Assembly: GCA_041392765.1 (NCBI GenBank)
Contig: JAWKLL010000001.1
Coordinates: 62,001 to 126,000, forward strand
Length of the DNA stretch: 64,000 nt
Source: Lewinella sp041392765
GTDB taxonomy: Bacteria > Bacteroidota > Bacteroidia > Chitinophagales > Saprospiraceae
Direction of reading: 5' to 3'
Shown here: one piece after another, positions 9,156 through 19,409 of the stretch
Layout of the letters: each line of letters begins with the position of its first letter
Numbering within the stretch: the first letter of the stretch is position 1
Notes under the pieces: model-generated
Seen by the model: the letters and a program-made list of their open reading frames with translations, nothing else
What the model was told of the DNA's origin: nothing
The model's database searches: none
Made by a program: the position numbers and the translations under genes

Positions 9156-9941
9156 CTACTTGGGTTGGGGGCTATTCAACTGGGTGAAGAAATGAGCAAA
9201 CCGTTCTTTAATACTGGCATATCCTGCCGCATCGGGCGGATTACCGCCATACCATACCCATTCATAGGTGTAGGTGAGTTGCCGAAAATCCGCAAAATTA
9301 GGCGAATCGCCCATCTGACGAAGATACACCCGGTTGGTGTGTTCTTTACGCCAGTGAATCATGCCTTTTTCATATAACCGCTGCAACAGCAGCAGATATT
9401 ACAACCTAACCGCCAAATGATAATGCCCCTCTGCCTCTGCCTTTTTCAACCACGGTGGAATATCAGCTTCATCTAAGCGGGCTTCCAGCTTTTCCACTTC
9501 TTCTATGAATGCTTCCTCTTCCACGATGTTTTCTTTCACCCTTGCGGGCAAAGATTCGTCGGATTGCTGAATGAGTATCCACGCCAACCACCCGAGGATG
9601 GCCAGTACTAATAGCACCAGTAAAACCTTCAACAAAGGCGATAAATCCGGTAGGCCGCTAAAGTCCCATGGCTCGGGCAAATCTGGTAAATCTCTTTCTT
9701 TTTTAGCTTTTGGTGGGGGCGGCGGCTGCCCTGAGTAATCCAATGCTTGGTGCAATTCCTCCCATGTGGCATCATCTATGGTACGCGGCTGGAATGATTG
9801 ATCTTCATAAGCAGGTATGTAGTCCTCGTATTCATCTTGGTATCCGTATCCCTCTTGGGCATACAGCGGCAACAGGCTGGCTATCATCAACCATACCCCT
9901 GCAATATAACGCCCTGCTTTTTTGCCTATTGATACCATCAT
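9156..9941 (-). CDS. DUF4129-type membrane protein interrupted by an in-frame TAA
   Basis: Signal peptide or first helix (IAGVWLMIASLLPLYAQ), acidic Tyr-rich linker, a helix (LLKVLLVLLVLAILGWLAWILI, residues ~106-127) and a C-terminal helical domain (WLKKAEAEGHYHLAVRL...LLLLQRLYEKGMIHWRKE) ending in the family's FAHFFTQLN region. The two halves are in the same frame: the codon at 9399-9401 reads TAA where the family usually has a Tyr or other residue (RL-x-YLLLLQRLYEKG). So this is a single nonsense change, not a frameshift, unlike most other lesions here. DUF4129 proteins belong to this MoxR-linked operon; related domains occur with transglutaminase-like proteins. The overall gene is otherwise normal, so a base-calling error is possible. 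Confidence 0.8.
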
Positions 9942-9942
9942 A

Positions 9943-11788
9943 TCATTCCCTTTCCATGCCTTTGATGCGGCGATTCTGTCCTATGCTACCCAATTTTTTG
10001 CGCAGATCGGTCGCCTCCTGAATTTCTCTTAAACTGAAATACAACAGGCCAAAGCTAAGAAATAACACCATCCATATAAAGTTGGCTATCACGGCCAGCA
10101 TATAAGTATTGATCCACCAACTCCAAGTATCTAATGTAGCTTGATCTGCCACGACCAACCAGTTGATCGCTGTAAACAGCAGTTGCGCCAGCACTGTATT
10201 CATAATAGAAAAAAGCATCCACCCTAACAGTAGCAACAGCATGGTCATCCCTATGGTACGCCAAAACGACTTGCTCAACAAGCCAAAGGTACGTTCTACC
10301 AAATACACTGGCGACAGTTTCGCTTCCCAACTCCCCACAAAAGACATCAATACACCTACGGGTACTACTAACAACAAGGTCAATGCTACCCAACCAGAGC
10401 GAAAACACACAGCCAGTGCAACTAATACAATCCCCCAACCCAAGCCTGCAAGATGGCGACGACTGAGCCTTGATCCTTGCTCGCTGAAAAACACACGATA
10501 AGCAGCCACCGCGTTTAGGTACAGCATAAAGGCACCCGCCAAGGGAATAATCCACTCGTCTTCATACGCGCTGAACAGCAAGAGAAAATTATAGCCATTC
10601 AGTGCCCACGAACGCAGGTCGAAAGGGAATATCTCATCGGCAGCGGTGCCTGACAACCCAAAGACTAGCAACACATACAACGCCGCGCTGCCAAAAATAG
10701 CCAGCATAAGCCCTGGGGCATATTTCCGAAAAAGGGCAAAAGATTCTCCAAATATCTCGCCGTTGGTTTTGATGCGTCCCGTGTCCAAATGATAGCTCCG
10801 CGATACGGGCAGCCGCCATTCCGAAGCGTCCTCGCTAGCGGGTCGAAATCGATTTACATACCAAGGATACCACACAAAATAGCCCAAAATAAAGGCAGCA
10901 CACAGCAGGATAAAAATACCCCGGATGGCATCTGGCGTTTCTGTTTGTCGAGTTAGGTAGCCCTCCAAAAACCTGCGATGATAAATAGTGGTGCCGTACC
11001 CAACATAATACGCACCCCCTGCGAGCAGAGCGCTGAAACGCCTGCATACGGGTGTAAGTGCCGGGAAACGCGGGGCCTTGCCCCATGGTAATACCTGCCG
11101 CGCTGGCAATTACGATAGCCGATATTTCCAAAGTACCGTGTATCCAAATCGTGAGAAAAGATTCCCAAAACAACCCTTGCTGGATGAAAAAATACTGGAA
11201 ACAGCCTACCATGATGGCGTTGCTAATCAAAATCACCAACGAGCCAACACCGAAAAACACCCCAAGCGTAAAAGCCAAGAAAGCTACATATAAGTTATTG
11301 AAGGTGATGCCAAGAAACATATCAAACCGCCCCTTTTGCTTGTAAACCGCCATCGGGTCGCCTGATTCAATATTGGCACGGGTCATTTCCACGTAGCTAT
11401 CGCCGAGGATAACCTCCGCAAATTCAGGCTCCATCGCACAAGACAACATCCCGATACCGAAGCAAAGCAGGAACACAAAAAAAGCTAGTCGAAAAGCGTT
11501 GCGGGCATCATATACTTCGCGAGGCAGTTGGTCTGTCCAGAAAGTGAGCACTTTGCTGCCAGTATGCCGCTTGCTGCGATACAGCTTCAAGAAGACTTGT
11601 TGCGCCAACCCATTGAGATAAACGCGCACCGACCGATTGGGGTAAAAAGTGCGGGAATACGAAAGATCGTCGGTGATTTCCACAAATAAATCCCTCATAC
11701 GATCGGCATCCTTGCTCTCGTCTTTAAGCGTCTGTTCAAATTCCGCCCATTTTTGCTGGTTCTGCCGAATAAACTGGGTCTCGCGCAT
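9943..11788 (-). CDS. SpoIIM-domain membrane protein with extra C-terminal membrane half (two frameshifts)
   Basis: N-terminal ~330 residues (start 11788, MRETQFIRQNQQKWAEFEQ) match stage II sporulation protein M-like membrane proteins: SRTFYPNRSVRVYLNGLAQQ shortly before a helix, then FNNLYVAFLAFTLGVFFGVG and IHGTLEISAIVIASAAG. Near 11017 one G is missing and near 10972 one T is missing; the three frames join as ...QRSARRGVRIMLGTAPLFIIAG/FLEGYLTRQTETPD. The chain then continues without a start codon into ~280 more residues with six or so helices (ALYVLLVFGLSG, VALTLLLVVPVGVLMSFVG, MLLLLLGWMLFSIMN). In related genomes I expect these as two separate proteins, so this may be a fusion. The name reflects the domain only; no sporulation is implied. 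First gene of the operon. Confidence 0.8.
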
Positions 11789-12006
11789 ATTTAAGGTTGT
11801 CAGGTAACAGGTGCAACGTCTTCGGATTTGTGTAAAATCCTAAACAGTAAAGACACCTTAGTAGTAACAGGCGGACAAGATAGCAACTTGTTGGTAACTG
11901 CGAGTAACCCCACACCAAAAAGTTTGCCTTTCTTGCTATTAATAGTAAGCCAAAAGCCCTACCTTTGTAAGCTTTACCGTTCAAACAAAAAGAACGAACC
12001 TTCTTT
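11789..12006. promoter_or_regulatory. Divergent promoter region between SpoIIM operon and esterase gene
   Basis: 218 bp between divergently transcribed genes. On the plus strand TACCTTTG (11960-11967) fits the Bacteroidota -7 box, 40 bp before the esterase ATG. I could not pick a convincing box for the minus-strand operon by eye. Confidence 0.4.
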
Positions 12007-13125
12007 ATGGCAGGTAGCACATCCGTTATGCACCAGGCAGTCTTCACTTTGGAGCTTCACACGCAGCATGAAGAAAGCCAGCCCATTTATGTGGTAGGTA
12101 ACTTTAACCAATGGAGGGTAGCCGACGAAGCCTTCCGAATGCAGCCCTTTGGCGAAGGGCAATACCGATTGGACATTCCGCTCCACTCCCTTCCTTCCAT
12201 ACTCGAATATAAGTATGCACGGGGCAGTTGGGACTATGTAGAACTATGGGAAGACGGCTCCGACCGACCCAACCGTCGCGTGTCTAAAGAAGCACTTTAC
12301 GTAAAAGATGAGGTGATACGCTGGAAGCAGGATCGGTTTACTTACCAATCCCATCTGCTGCCTATCATTGAAATCATCGACCAGCAGTTCAATATACCAG
12401 ACCCGGTGCGTACCCGTCGTATCGCGGCTTTACTCCCTTGGAATTACTACCAAACGGATCGGCGCTATCCCGTACTCTACCTTCAGGATGGCCAGAACCT
12501 GTTTGACGATTACGCGCCTTATGGCAACTGGGCAGTCGATAAACGGCTGGCACAGCTCCACGAAATAGGCATGGGTGATGTCATCATCATCGCCATCGAC
12601 CATGCTGCGGACAAACGCATCGTAGAGTTTACCCCTACTTCCGCTACCACTCGTTTCGGGAAAGGGCAAGGCCGGCAGTACGCCCGGTTCTTAGCGCACG
12701 AACTCAAGCCCTGGATAGACAGGCAATACCGCACCCTTCCAGATTTTAACCACACGGGCGTGGGAGGAAGCTCCATGGGAGGGCTTATCAGTATTTACGC
12801 CGCCATGATGTACCCACAGGTTTATGGCAAGATGATGGTATTTTCTCCTTCCCTTTGGGTAACCCCTAATATTCCTTTCCAGTTGATGAATATGCAGGCT
12901 CCTTTCAAAGGCAGGGTTTACCTGTATGGTGGCCGCAAAGAAAGCGACTCCATGATACCAAATTTAGAAAGACTCAAAAAAGCAATGGAAGATAGCGCAG
13001 GTGAACACAAGCCTGTCTTCCGCTTATCCATAGATCCACAGGGTGAACACAATGAAGCAAGGTGGGGAGAAGAATTTCCCCGTGCTTTGCAATGGCTTTA
13101 TTACGCCAATCACCCCGCCTCCTAA
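12007..13125 (+). CDS. Esterase D family alpha/beta hydrolase with N-terminal CBM48-like domain
   Basis: 372 residues, no export signal. Residues ~10-95 look like a glycogen-binding-type E-set domain (IYVVGNFNQW, LEYKYARGSWDYVELWEDGS). Residues ~110-370 form an esterase D type hydrolase: YPVLYLQDGQNLFDD, nucleophile elbow GGSSMGG (Ser at ~ residue 260) and a late His in PQGEHNEARW. Known relatives hydrolyse small esters or siderophore esters; the substrate cannot be read from sequence. The start is supported by the -7 box upstream. It lies 18 bp before pepA and may be co-transcribed with it. Confidence 0.88.
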   Translation: MAGSTSVMHQAVFTLELHTQHEESQPIYVVGNFNQWRVADEAFRMQPFGEGQYRLDIPLHSLPSILEYKYARGSWDYVELWEDGSDRPNRRVSKEALYVKDEVIRWKQDRFTYQSHLLPIIEIIDQQFNIPDPVRTRRIAALLPWNYYQTDRRYPVLYLQDGQNLFDDYAPYGNWAVDKRLAQLHEIGMGDVIIIAIDHAADKRIVEFTPTSATTRFGKGQGRQYARFLAHELKPWIDRQYRTLPDFNHTGVGGSSMGGLISIYAAMMYPQVYGKMMVFSPSLWVTPNIPFQLMNMQAPFKGRVYLYGGRKESDSMIPNLERLKKAMEDSAGEHKPVFRLSIDPQGEHNEARWGEEFPRALQWLYYANHPAS

Positions 13126-13143
13126 TCCCCCCAACCATCAGCC

Positions 13144-14646
13144 ATGCAGATAAAATTCCAACCATCCACCCAACCTAACCAACTACAGGGCACCACTATT
13201 CTGCCTGTGGTTCAACTGCCTGAAGGGCAGCAACCCGCTGGTTTAGCAACATTGGCGACATTGTGCGACACCACAACCGACGTACTCGCCCAGCGTTTCA
13301 CCGCAGCGACTCAGGAAATATTCCCCGTGGTACGGCCTCATGGCCTGCTTTTATTGGTAGGTTTGGGCAGTAAACCCGATTTTGCGAGTACCCTCAAGAC
13401 ATGCCAGCAATTAGCTGCCAAGCATGATAAATTCCTCCATTCAGAACTGACACTCCAGTGGCTACCCAGCGCAGCACCCGACAACTTGTCACTCCACACC
13501 GAGGCTGTTGTGAACGGCTTAGTACAAGGATGCCACAACCCCGGAGTTTACAAAACCCGCAATGATCGCCAGCACCCCATTTTGCAAGCAGACACCACCC
13601 TCACGATCGTATCCGACCCCGCGCAGGAGACCGCCCTATTGGATGCAGCCCACCAAGGACGCATCATAGGCGAAACCCAACTGCGTATCATGGCGTTGGT
13701 TGATGCGCCCGCCAATTTCAAAACACCCGCACACTTGGCCCAATATGCCACCCACGCCGGACAGACCTACGGGTTCAACGTTCAAGTAATGAACAAAGAA
13801 GCATTGGAGGCGAACGGTATGCACGCACTGCTGGCCGTAGGGCAAGGAAGTGTAGTGCCACCCGCCATGCTGGTCATGGAGTACAAAGGAAAAGCCAATG
13901 GCAATGGATTGCCCACTATCGGCTTGGTAGGCAAAGGTGTTACTTTCGACACGGGAGGTATTTCCATTAAGCCTTCAGCCAATATGCACTATATGAAAAG
14001 TGACATGGGCGGTGCGGCTGCCGTATTGGGCACCATAGAAGCTGCCGCTAAACTGCAACTCCCTGTGCATTTAGTGGGCATCGTACCCACTACCGAGAAC
14101 TGTATAGATGCTTTGGCTGTGAAACCAGGAGATGTTATTTCCTCTTATAGCGGTAAGAGCATTGAGGTAATAGACACCGATGCAGAAGGTCGCCTGATAC
14201 TCGCCGACGGGCTGTCGTATGTCATCCGCAATTACCACCCCCAAGTTGTTATCGACTTAGCTACCCTTACGGGTGCCAGCGTACGTACCTTTGGCTATTT
14301 AGCGGCTGCCCTCTTCAGCAACGACGACCAATTAGCACACCATTTAGCCGCCGCAGGCCAGCAAACTGGTGAACGCGTGTGGCCGCTCCCCCTGTGGGAT
14401 GAATATGGCGACGATATGAAATCGGATGTAGCAGATATTAAAAACTTCAGCGGCAAGCCCGTAGCAGGCGCTATTTCCGCTGCCAAATTTCTCGAATTTT
14501 TCATCGACCAACACCCTTCTTGGGCACATTTAGATATTGCAGGTGTCGCTTTCGGGGATATGCCTTACGGTAAAGGCAAAACCGCATCAGGCTACGGCGT
14601 GCGGCTGTTGATTCAGTTCCTGAAAGGTGGTGTAATCGTGCATTGA
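13144..14646 (+). CDS. pepA: Leucyl aminopeptidase, peptidase family M17
   Basis: 500 residues, normal length for the family. The M17 metal-binding and catalytic signatures are present: VGKGVTFDTGGISIKPS with the active-site Lys and metal-ligand Asp, YMKSDMGGAAAVLGT, and IDTDAEGRLILADGLSY, the classical NTDAEGRL-type motif. The N-terminal ~180 residues are the less conserved macro-like domain. It is a cytoplasmic manganese/zinc exopeptidase removing N-terminal residues from peptides. Intact. Confidence 0.95.
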   Translation: MQIKFQPSTQPNQLQGTTILPVVQLPEGQQPAGLATLATLCDTTTDVLAQRFTAATQEIFPVVRPHGLLLLVGLGSKPDFASTLKTCQQLAAKHDKFLHSELTLQWLPSAAPDNLSLHTEAVVNGLVQGCHNPGVYKTRNDRQHPILQADTTLTIVSDPAQETALLDAAHQGRIIGETQLRIMALVDAPANFKTPAHLAQYATHAGQTYGFNVQVMNKEALEANGMHALLAVGQGSVVPPAMLVMEYKGKANGNGLPTIGLVGKGVTFDTGGISIKPSANMHYMKSDMGGAAAVLGTIEAAAKLQLPVHLVGIVPTTENCIDALAVKPGDVISSYSGKSIEVIDTDAEGRLILADGLSYVIRNYHPQVVIDLATLTGASVRTFGYLAAALFSNDDQLAHHLAAAGQQTGERVWPLPLWDEYGDDMKSDVADIKNFSGKPVAGAISAAKFLEFFIDQHPSWAHLDIAGVAFGDMPYGKGKTASGYGVRLLIQFLKGGVIVH

Positions 14647-14857
14647 GCCGCATATTACCACACAACACTTCGGAGCAGAGGTATTCGCAAACAGGAGGTT
14701 GTGCAGTAGGGTAAGCGTATATCTAAAACTCCCTCAACTGGCTTCAAGCGGTTAATTCTAGATATACCCTTACAATTCGGTTTTGCCATAATTCACTTTA
14801 TGCCAAATTTGGAGCACGGGGGCGTGATTTCTCCCCCAAAACTCCTATCTTCACCGC

Positions 14858-16394
14858 ATGAAATACCCCATCGGCATACAGGATTTCCGCGAAATCCGCA
14901 CGGGCGGCTACGTGTATGTGGACAAAACACCACATATCCACTCGCGTGTTGGACAGTGGGAAGTATTTTTTCCTCTCCCGCCCACGCCGGTTTGGCAAGT
15001 CGCTGCTGCTGGCTACGATGAATGAACTGTACTGCGGAGCTAAAGAGCTATTTGAGGGGCTTTGGATTTATGACCAATGGGATTGGGAGGCGAATCAACG
15101 TCCGGTAGTTTGGTTGAAGTTTGCCAGTCAGGGTATTAAAAGCATGGGGCTGGTGCCGGGCATTCACAATATGCTAGACTCGGAAGCGGCTCGACTCGGG
15201 GTAGTATTAGAAGCTAGCGATTACAGCCAAAAGTTCAAGCAACTGCTCGAACTCGTAAGTCAAAAACATGGCCAAAAGGTCGTGCTGCTGATTGACGAAT
15301 ATGACAAGCCTATCATAGATTTCTTAGAAGACATTCCGCTCGCCGAGGCCAACCGCGACGTACTCAAGAGCTTCTATTCCATTCTCAAAGACAGTGGTAT
15401 CCTGTTGGAAAAGATATTTATCACAGGCGTGTCTGCTTTCAGCAAGGTGAGCATCTTTTCCGATTTGAACCACCTGACTAATTTGACAATCAAGGAGGTG
15501 GCGCATACATTGTTAGGTATAACCCACGCAGAGTTAGAATTGTATTTCACATCAACTTTACAACGCATTGCAGACAAGAGAAAGCTAACACTGAAAGAAA
15601 TTAACGACCAAACAGCACACTGGTACAACGGCTATAGTTGGGGGGGAGAAGAGCGGGTCTATAACCCCTTTTCGCTATTGAGTTTTCTGAACAGCGGGGA
15701 GTTTCACAACTTCTGGTTCGAAACGGGAACGCCTACTTTTTTGGTCAAGGAAATGAGAAAACAGTACTATTACAATGTAAAACGCACCCGCACGACCGAG
15801 AACAGACTCACCGCGTTCGACGTAGCGCAACTGAACCCTATCACGGTGCTGTTCCAAACGGGCTACCTCACCATCGTGGAGTATGTGCCAGAAGACCGCC
15901 TCTATACCCTGGACTACCCCAATATGGAGGTGCGCCAATCGTTGGAACAAAACCTGCTATCGGACTACCTCAATTTTCCATTGGAAGACCCACAGGTGCG
16001 CGTCGTCAACCTGCGCGATGCCCTGCGTCAGCAAGATATCGACACCGTTATTACCATCCTCAATTCCTTGCTGGCTGAAATCCCCGGCGAGTTGTGGCAG
16101 GGCCAAACGGAGCACTTCTATCATGCGGTGGTACACTTGTCGTTTTCACTATTGGGTACTTACATTCGTTCCGAAGCGCGAAGTGCCCGTGGCCGCTGCG
16201 ACGCATTGGTAGAAACCGCCGACCACATTTATATCTTCGAGTTCAAGCTCGATCAAACTGCCCAAGCTGCCATGCAGCAAATCCACGACAAAGGCTATCT
16301 GACCCCCTACGCGGATTCACACAAAAAAGTGGTAGCCATCGGTGCTAACTTCTCCTCCGAGACCAAGCAGATTGAGGAGTGGGTGGTGGCGTGA
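14858..16394 (+). CDS. AAA-ATPase-like / PD-(D/E)XK protein (DUF1703 type), tandem copy 1, one frameshift
   Basis: 511 residues after repair; start ATG 14858 (MKYPIGIQDFREIRTGGY), the same start as copy 2. One extra T near 14941 (CATATCCACTCGCG against CATATCCACCGCG in copy 2) shifts the frame. Order: N-terminal AAA_ATPase_like domain with RPRRFGKSLLLATM (Walker A-like, residues ~36-49) and VLLIDEYDKPI (Walker B), a winged-helix-like middle (ITGVSAFSKVSIFSDLNHLT, WYNGYSWGG), and a C-terminal PD-(D/E)XK nuclease-like domain (GRCDALVETADHIYIFEFKL, residues ~440-465). These genes are very common and often in many copies in Bacteroidota; function is unknown, with a nuclease or selfish role suggested by the fold. 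Confidence 0.88.
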
Positions 16395-16549
16395 AAATAG
16401 ACTGGATGAGAGAATGAGGTTTTGTAGTGGAGGATTCGGGAAATAAGGCTGGATATGTAGCGTGGATTTTCACTGGTTCGGTTGTACTACATTCTCTTTT
16501 TGCAAAGGTGGCTATACAATTTCTCCCCCAAAACTCCTATCTTCACCGC

Positions 16550-18051
16550 ATGAAATACCCCATCGGCATACAGGACTTTCGCGAAATCCGCACGGGCGGC
16601 TACGTGTATGTGGACAAGACACCACATATCCACCGCGTGTTGGACAGTGGGAAGTATTTTTTCCTCTCCCGCCCACGCCGGTTTGGTAAGTCGCTGCTGC
16701 TTTCCACGATGAATGAACTGTACTGCGGGGCTAAAGAGCTATTTGAGGGGCTTTGGATTTATGACCAATGGGATTGGGAGGCAAATCAACGTCCGGTGAT
16801 TTGGTTGAAGTTTGCCACATTTCAGTATAAGTCCGTTGCGCGATGCCATTTTCGCAGGTCTTTCGAAGGAAGCAGGAAGATTAGGGAGTCCTCCGCCCGA
16901 TAATGATATGGATCATCCGCTGGAGGATTTGTTGATAAAAGTCAATGAGCGGTATGGCCAAAAAGCCGTTTTGCTGATTGATGAATACGACAAGCCCATC
17001 ATCGACTTTCTCCAACGACATTCCCGTGCAGAAGCGAATCGTGATACATTAAAGTGGCTCTATTCCGTTCTCAAGGGATAGCGATGCGCTGTTGGAAAAA
17101 ATATTCATCACAGGCGTGTCTGCTTTCAGCAAGGTGAGCATCTTCTCCGATTTGAACCACCTGACTAACTTGACGCTCCACCGTCATGCTTACACCCTGT
17201 TGGGTATTACCCAAAAAGAATTGGAGACAGTATTTGCCGAGCAATTGGCGCAATACGACAAGGAGCATGTCAAACGCTGGTACAACGGCTACGGCTGGGG
17301 AGGCGACGAGCGGGTGTATAATCCTTTTTCTTTGCTTAGCTTCCTGAGCAGCAGCAGATTTCAAAGCTTTTGGTTTGAGACGGGGACACCCACGTTCTTA
17401 ATCAAGGAAATGAAAAAACAAATTTTTTATAACCCTGTACAGACAGTTGTCACTGAACATGAATTGCTCTCTTTTGATTTTACCCAGCTTGATCCCGTTA
17501 CCATCCTTTTCCAAACTGGTTATCTGACTATAGAAAAATATGAACCAGCAGACCTGATATACACATTGGGTTATCCGAATATGGAGGTTAAGCACGCGCT
17601 TGAACATATGCTGCTCAATGAATATCTTTTGCACCAACGTCCAGGGGCTTTGCCGCGTGTCATTAAATTGCGTGATGCACTACGTCAGCAAGACCTTGAC
17701 ACCGTTTTTACCATCCTCAATTCCATGCTGGCTGAAATCCCCGGCGAGTTGTGGCAGGGCCAAACGGAGCACTTCTATCATGCGGTGGTACACCTGTCGT
17801 TTTCACTATTGGGTACTTACATTCGTTCCGAAGCGCGAAGTGCCCGTGGCCGCTGCGACGCATTGGTAGAAACCACCGACCACATTTATATCTTCGAGTT
17901 CAAGCTCAATCAAACCGCGCAAGCTGCACTACAGCAAATCTACGACAAAGGCTATCTGACCCCCTACGCGGATTCACACAAAAAAGTGGTAGCCATCGGT
18001 GCTAACTTCTCCTCCGAGACCAAGCAGATTGAGGAGTGGGTGGTGAAGTGA
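16550..18051 (+). CDS. AAA-ATPase-like / PD-(D/E)XK protein (DUF1703 type), tandem copy 2, two frameshifts
   Basis: 499 residues after repair; the ATG at 16550 is preceded by the same ~25 bp as copy 1 (TCTCCCCCAAAACTCCTATC). An extra G near 16830 and an extra G near 17078 break the frame into three pieces; removing each restores the family sequence (...KSLRDAIFAGLSKEAGRL and VLKDSDALLEKIFITGVSA). Walker A-like RPRRFGKSLLLSTM, Walker B-like VLLIDEYDKPI and the C-terminal GRCDALVETTDHIYIFEFKL are all kept. The first ~270 bp and last ~340 bp are almost identical to copy 1 while the middle is clearly diverged. Same uncertain function as copy 1. Confidence 0.85.
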
Positions 18052-18114
18052 GTACCAGATTGCCCCCCAACACACACCTTTATTGAGCTTATAGCTGAGC
18101 TAGTACGCTCGTAC

Positions 18115-19011
18115 TTACTGCACCCTAAAGTTATAGGTTATTGTTCCGCACTGGCGATCGGTATCTGTTTTATTGAATCCCCATTGCTTGGCGTTGCGAA
18201 TGGCAGCACTCACCAATTGAGCATCGGTCGTGGTACTGCCGCCTTGCTTGAACTTCACACTTTCAGGATCTACCTTACCATCTCCCGTCACACAGAGCGT
18301 TACGACTACGGTGCCAGATTTTTGGCTATTTTCCACCAATCTAGGGGAATTGGTCACACCACGGCTTCCTAAGCCGCCGCCGATGGTGCCGCTGCCAAAA
18401 CTTTTGGTGCCAATATTGCTGGAGTTGGGGTCTCCGTTCGTAGCACCACCGTCGCCGGGTTTGTTGGTATTACCGCCACCGCCGCCACTGCTGAACAAAC
18501 CGCCTACTTGGTCGCGGGTGGCTTGGGCTGCCGCTTCGCGCTCTTTTCTTTTACGCTCGGCTTCCGCCAATTCCTGCTGGCGTTTGCGCTCGGTTTCCGC
18601 GGCTTCTTGTTCCTTGCGTTTGCGATCGGCAGCTTCCTGTTCTTGCTTTTTCTTCAGTGCTATGGCCTGTGCATCCTCTGTGGTGACCGTCTCACGCTGA
18701 GTGGGTTTGGGCGTTGCTGCCGCCGGCGTTTCCACGGGTACAGGATCTGGTTCGGGTTCCGGTTGGTACTCCTCCTCGGTGGTTTCCTCTTCGGTTTCCG
18801 TTGTGGTAGCAATAGGTGCGTTCAGATCATCGCCCATGCCAATGTCGGGGATACCTAAGTTCACCTGTATGCCTTCCTGCCCCGGAGGTGGGTTTTGATA
18901 CCAAAACAATGGTAGCAACAGTACGCCTACCAAAAACAAAAACATCACTCCGCCAGCAATCTGGCCTTTGCGTTGATTTTCCTGCTCTTTTACCGTGAGT
19001 ACGTCGTTCAT
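18115..19011 (-). CDS. TonB-family energy transducer
   Basis: 298 residues. One N-terminal helix (IAGGVMFLFLVGVLLLPLFW, residues ~17-36), a Pro/Glu-rich spacer (EEYQPEPEPDPVPVETP), a charged coiled-coil (residues ~115-165, repeats of AERKRKE/EAADRKRKEQ), a Gly/Ser/Asn-rich linker and a C-terminal TonB-like domain (VVVTLCVTGDGKVDPESVKF, then ITYNFRVQ). TonB proteins carry energy from the inner-membrane ExbB/ExbD motor to outer-membrane transporters. The genes for both partners lie upstream on the same strand, but ~400 bp of repeat sequence separates them, so read-through is uncertain. Confidence 0.85.
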   Translation of the reverse strand: MNDVLTVKEQENQRKGQIAGGVMFLFLVGVLLLPLFWYQNPPPGQEGIQVNLGIPDIGMGDDLNAPIATTTETEEETTEEEYQPEPEPDPVPVETPAAATPKPTQRETVTTEDAQAIALKKKQEQEAADRKRKEQEAAETERKRQQELAEAERKRKEREAAAQATRDQVGGLFSSGGGGGNTNKPGDGGATNGDPNSSNIGTKSFGSGTIGGGLGSRGVTNSPRLVENSQKSGTVVVTLCVTGDGKVDPESVKFKQGGSTTTDAQLVSAAIRNAKQWGFNKTDTDRQCGTITYNFRVQ

Positions 19012-19083
19012 AATTGATATTTATTATACACTATAGATGCCTATTCACATCCAATTACACAAATACTCTCCAAAAAAAATATG

Positions 19084-19248
19084 GTAGAGGTTATGTAAGA
19101 TAATTTTGTTTGCACTTCAAATATCTTTTACGCCATGCTGCGTCAAAGAACCATTTTACTTAGCTACAGCTAAGCAAAAGAACCTTTTCCTTGCCTAACG
19201 TAAAAATTTTATTTGAATCCTTATACAAATTCCCTGTACATAACCTCT
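19084..19248. repeat. Long imperfect inverted-repeat element
   Basis: 165 bp. Left arm AGAGGTTATGTAAGATAATT and the inverse of the right arm (AGAGGTTATGTACAGGGAAT) align over ~48 bp, both reaching TTCAAATA and TTTTACG. The centre has a perfect small hairpin (CTTAGCTACAGCTAAG). It abuts the next element exactly, so two elements fill the exbD-tonB gap. Confidence 0.7.
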
Positions 19249-19406
19249 GGCTCTTTGACAAAAAGTGTGGCATTAATGGCCTAGCGATGTGCAACAGTGG
19301 CCGCGATAGCGGACAGACAGCGACCGTAGGGAGCTGGCCGAGCGAATAGCGAGCTGTGGAACGTAGCGCCCGTAGGGAGGCCCACCACAGGAATTGTCAA
19401 AGAACC
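19249..19406 (+). repeat. TIR-bounded dispersed element, family A, copy 2
   Basis: 158 bp, beginning GGCTCTTTGACAAAAAGTGT and ending AATTGTCAAAGAACC, with interior blocks TGGCCTAGCGATGTG and AACGTAGCGCCCG shared with copy 1. It ends 3 bp from the exbD stop codon. Confidence 0.85.
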
Positions 19407-19409
19407 AAA

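Noticed and set aside
9943..11788. Evidence for sporulation from the SpoIIM domain
   Set aside because: SpoIIM-like membrane domains are common in MoxR-linked operons of non-spore-forming Bacteroidota.
18230..18858. Plus-strand ORFs over the TonB gene
   Set aside because: Shadows of the TonB coiled coil and linker; the minus frame has a clear helix, spacer and TonB domain.
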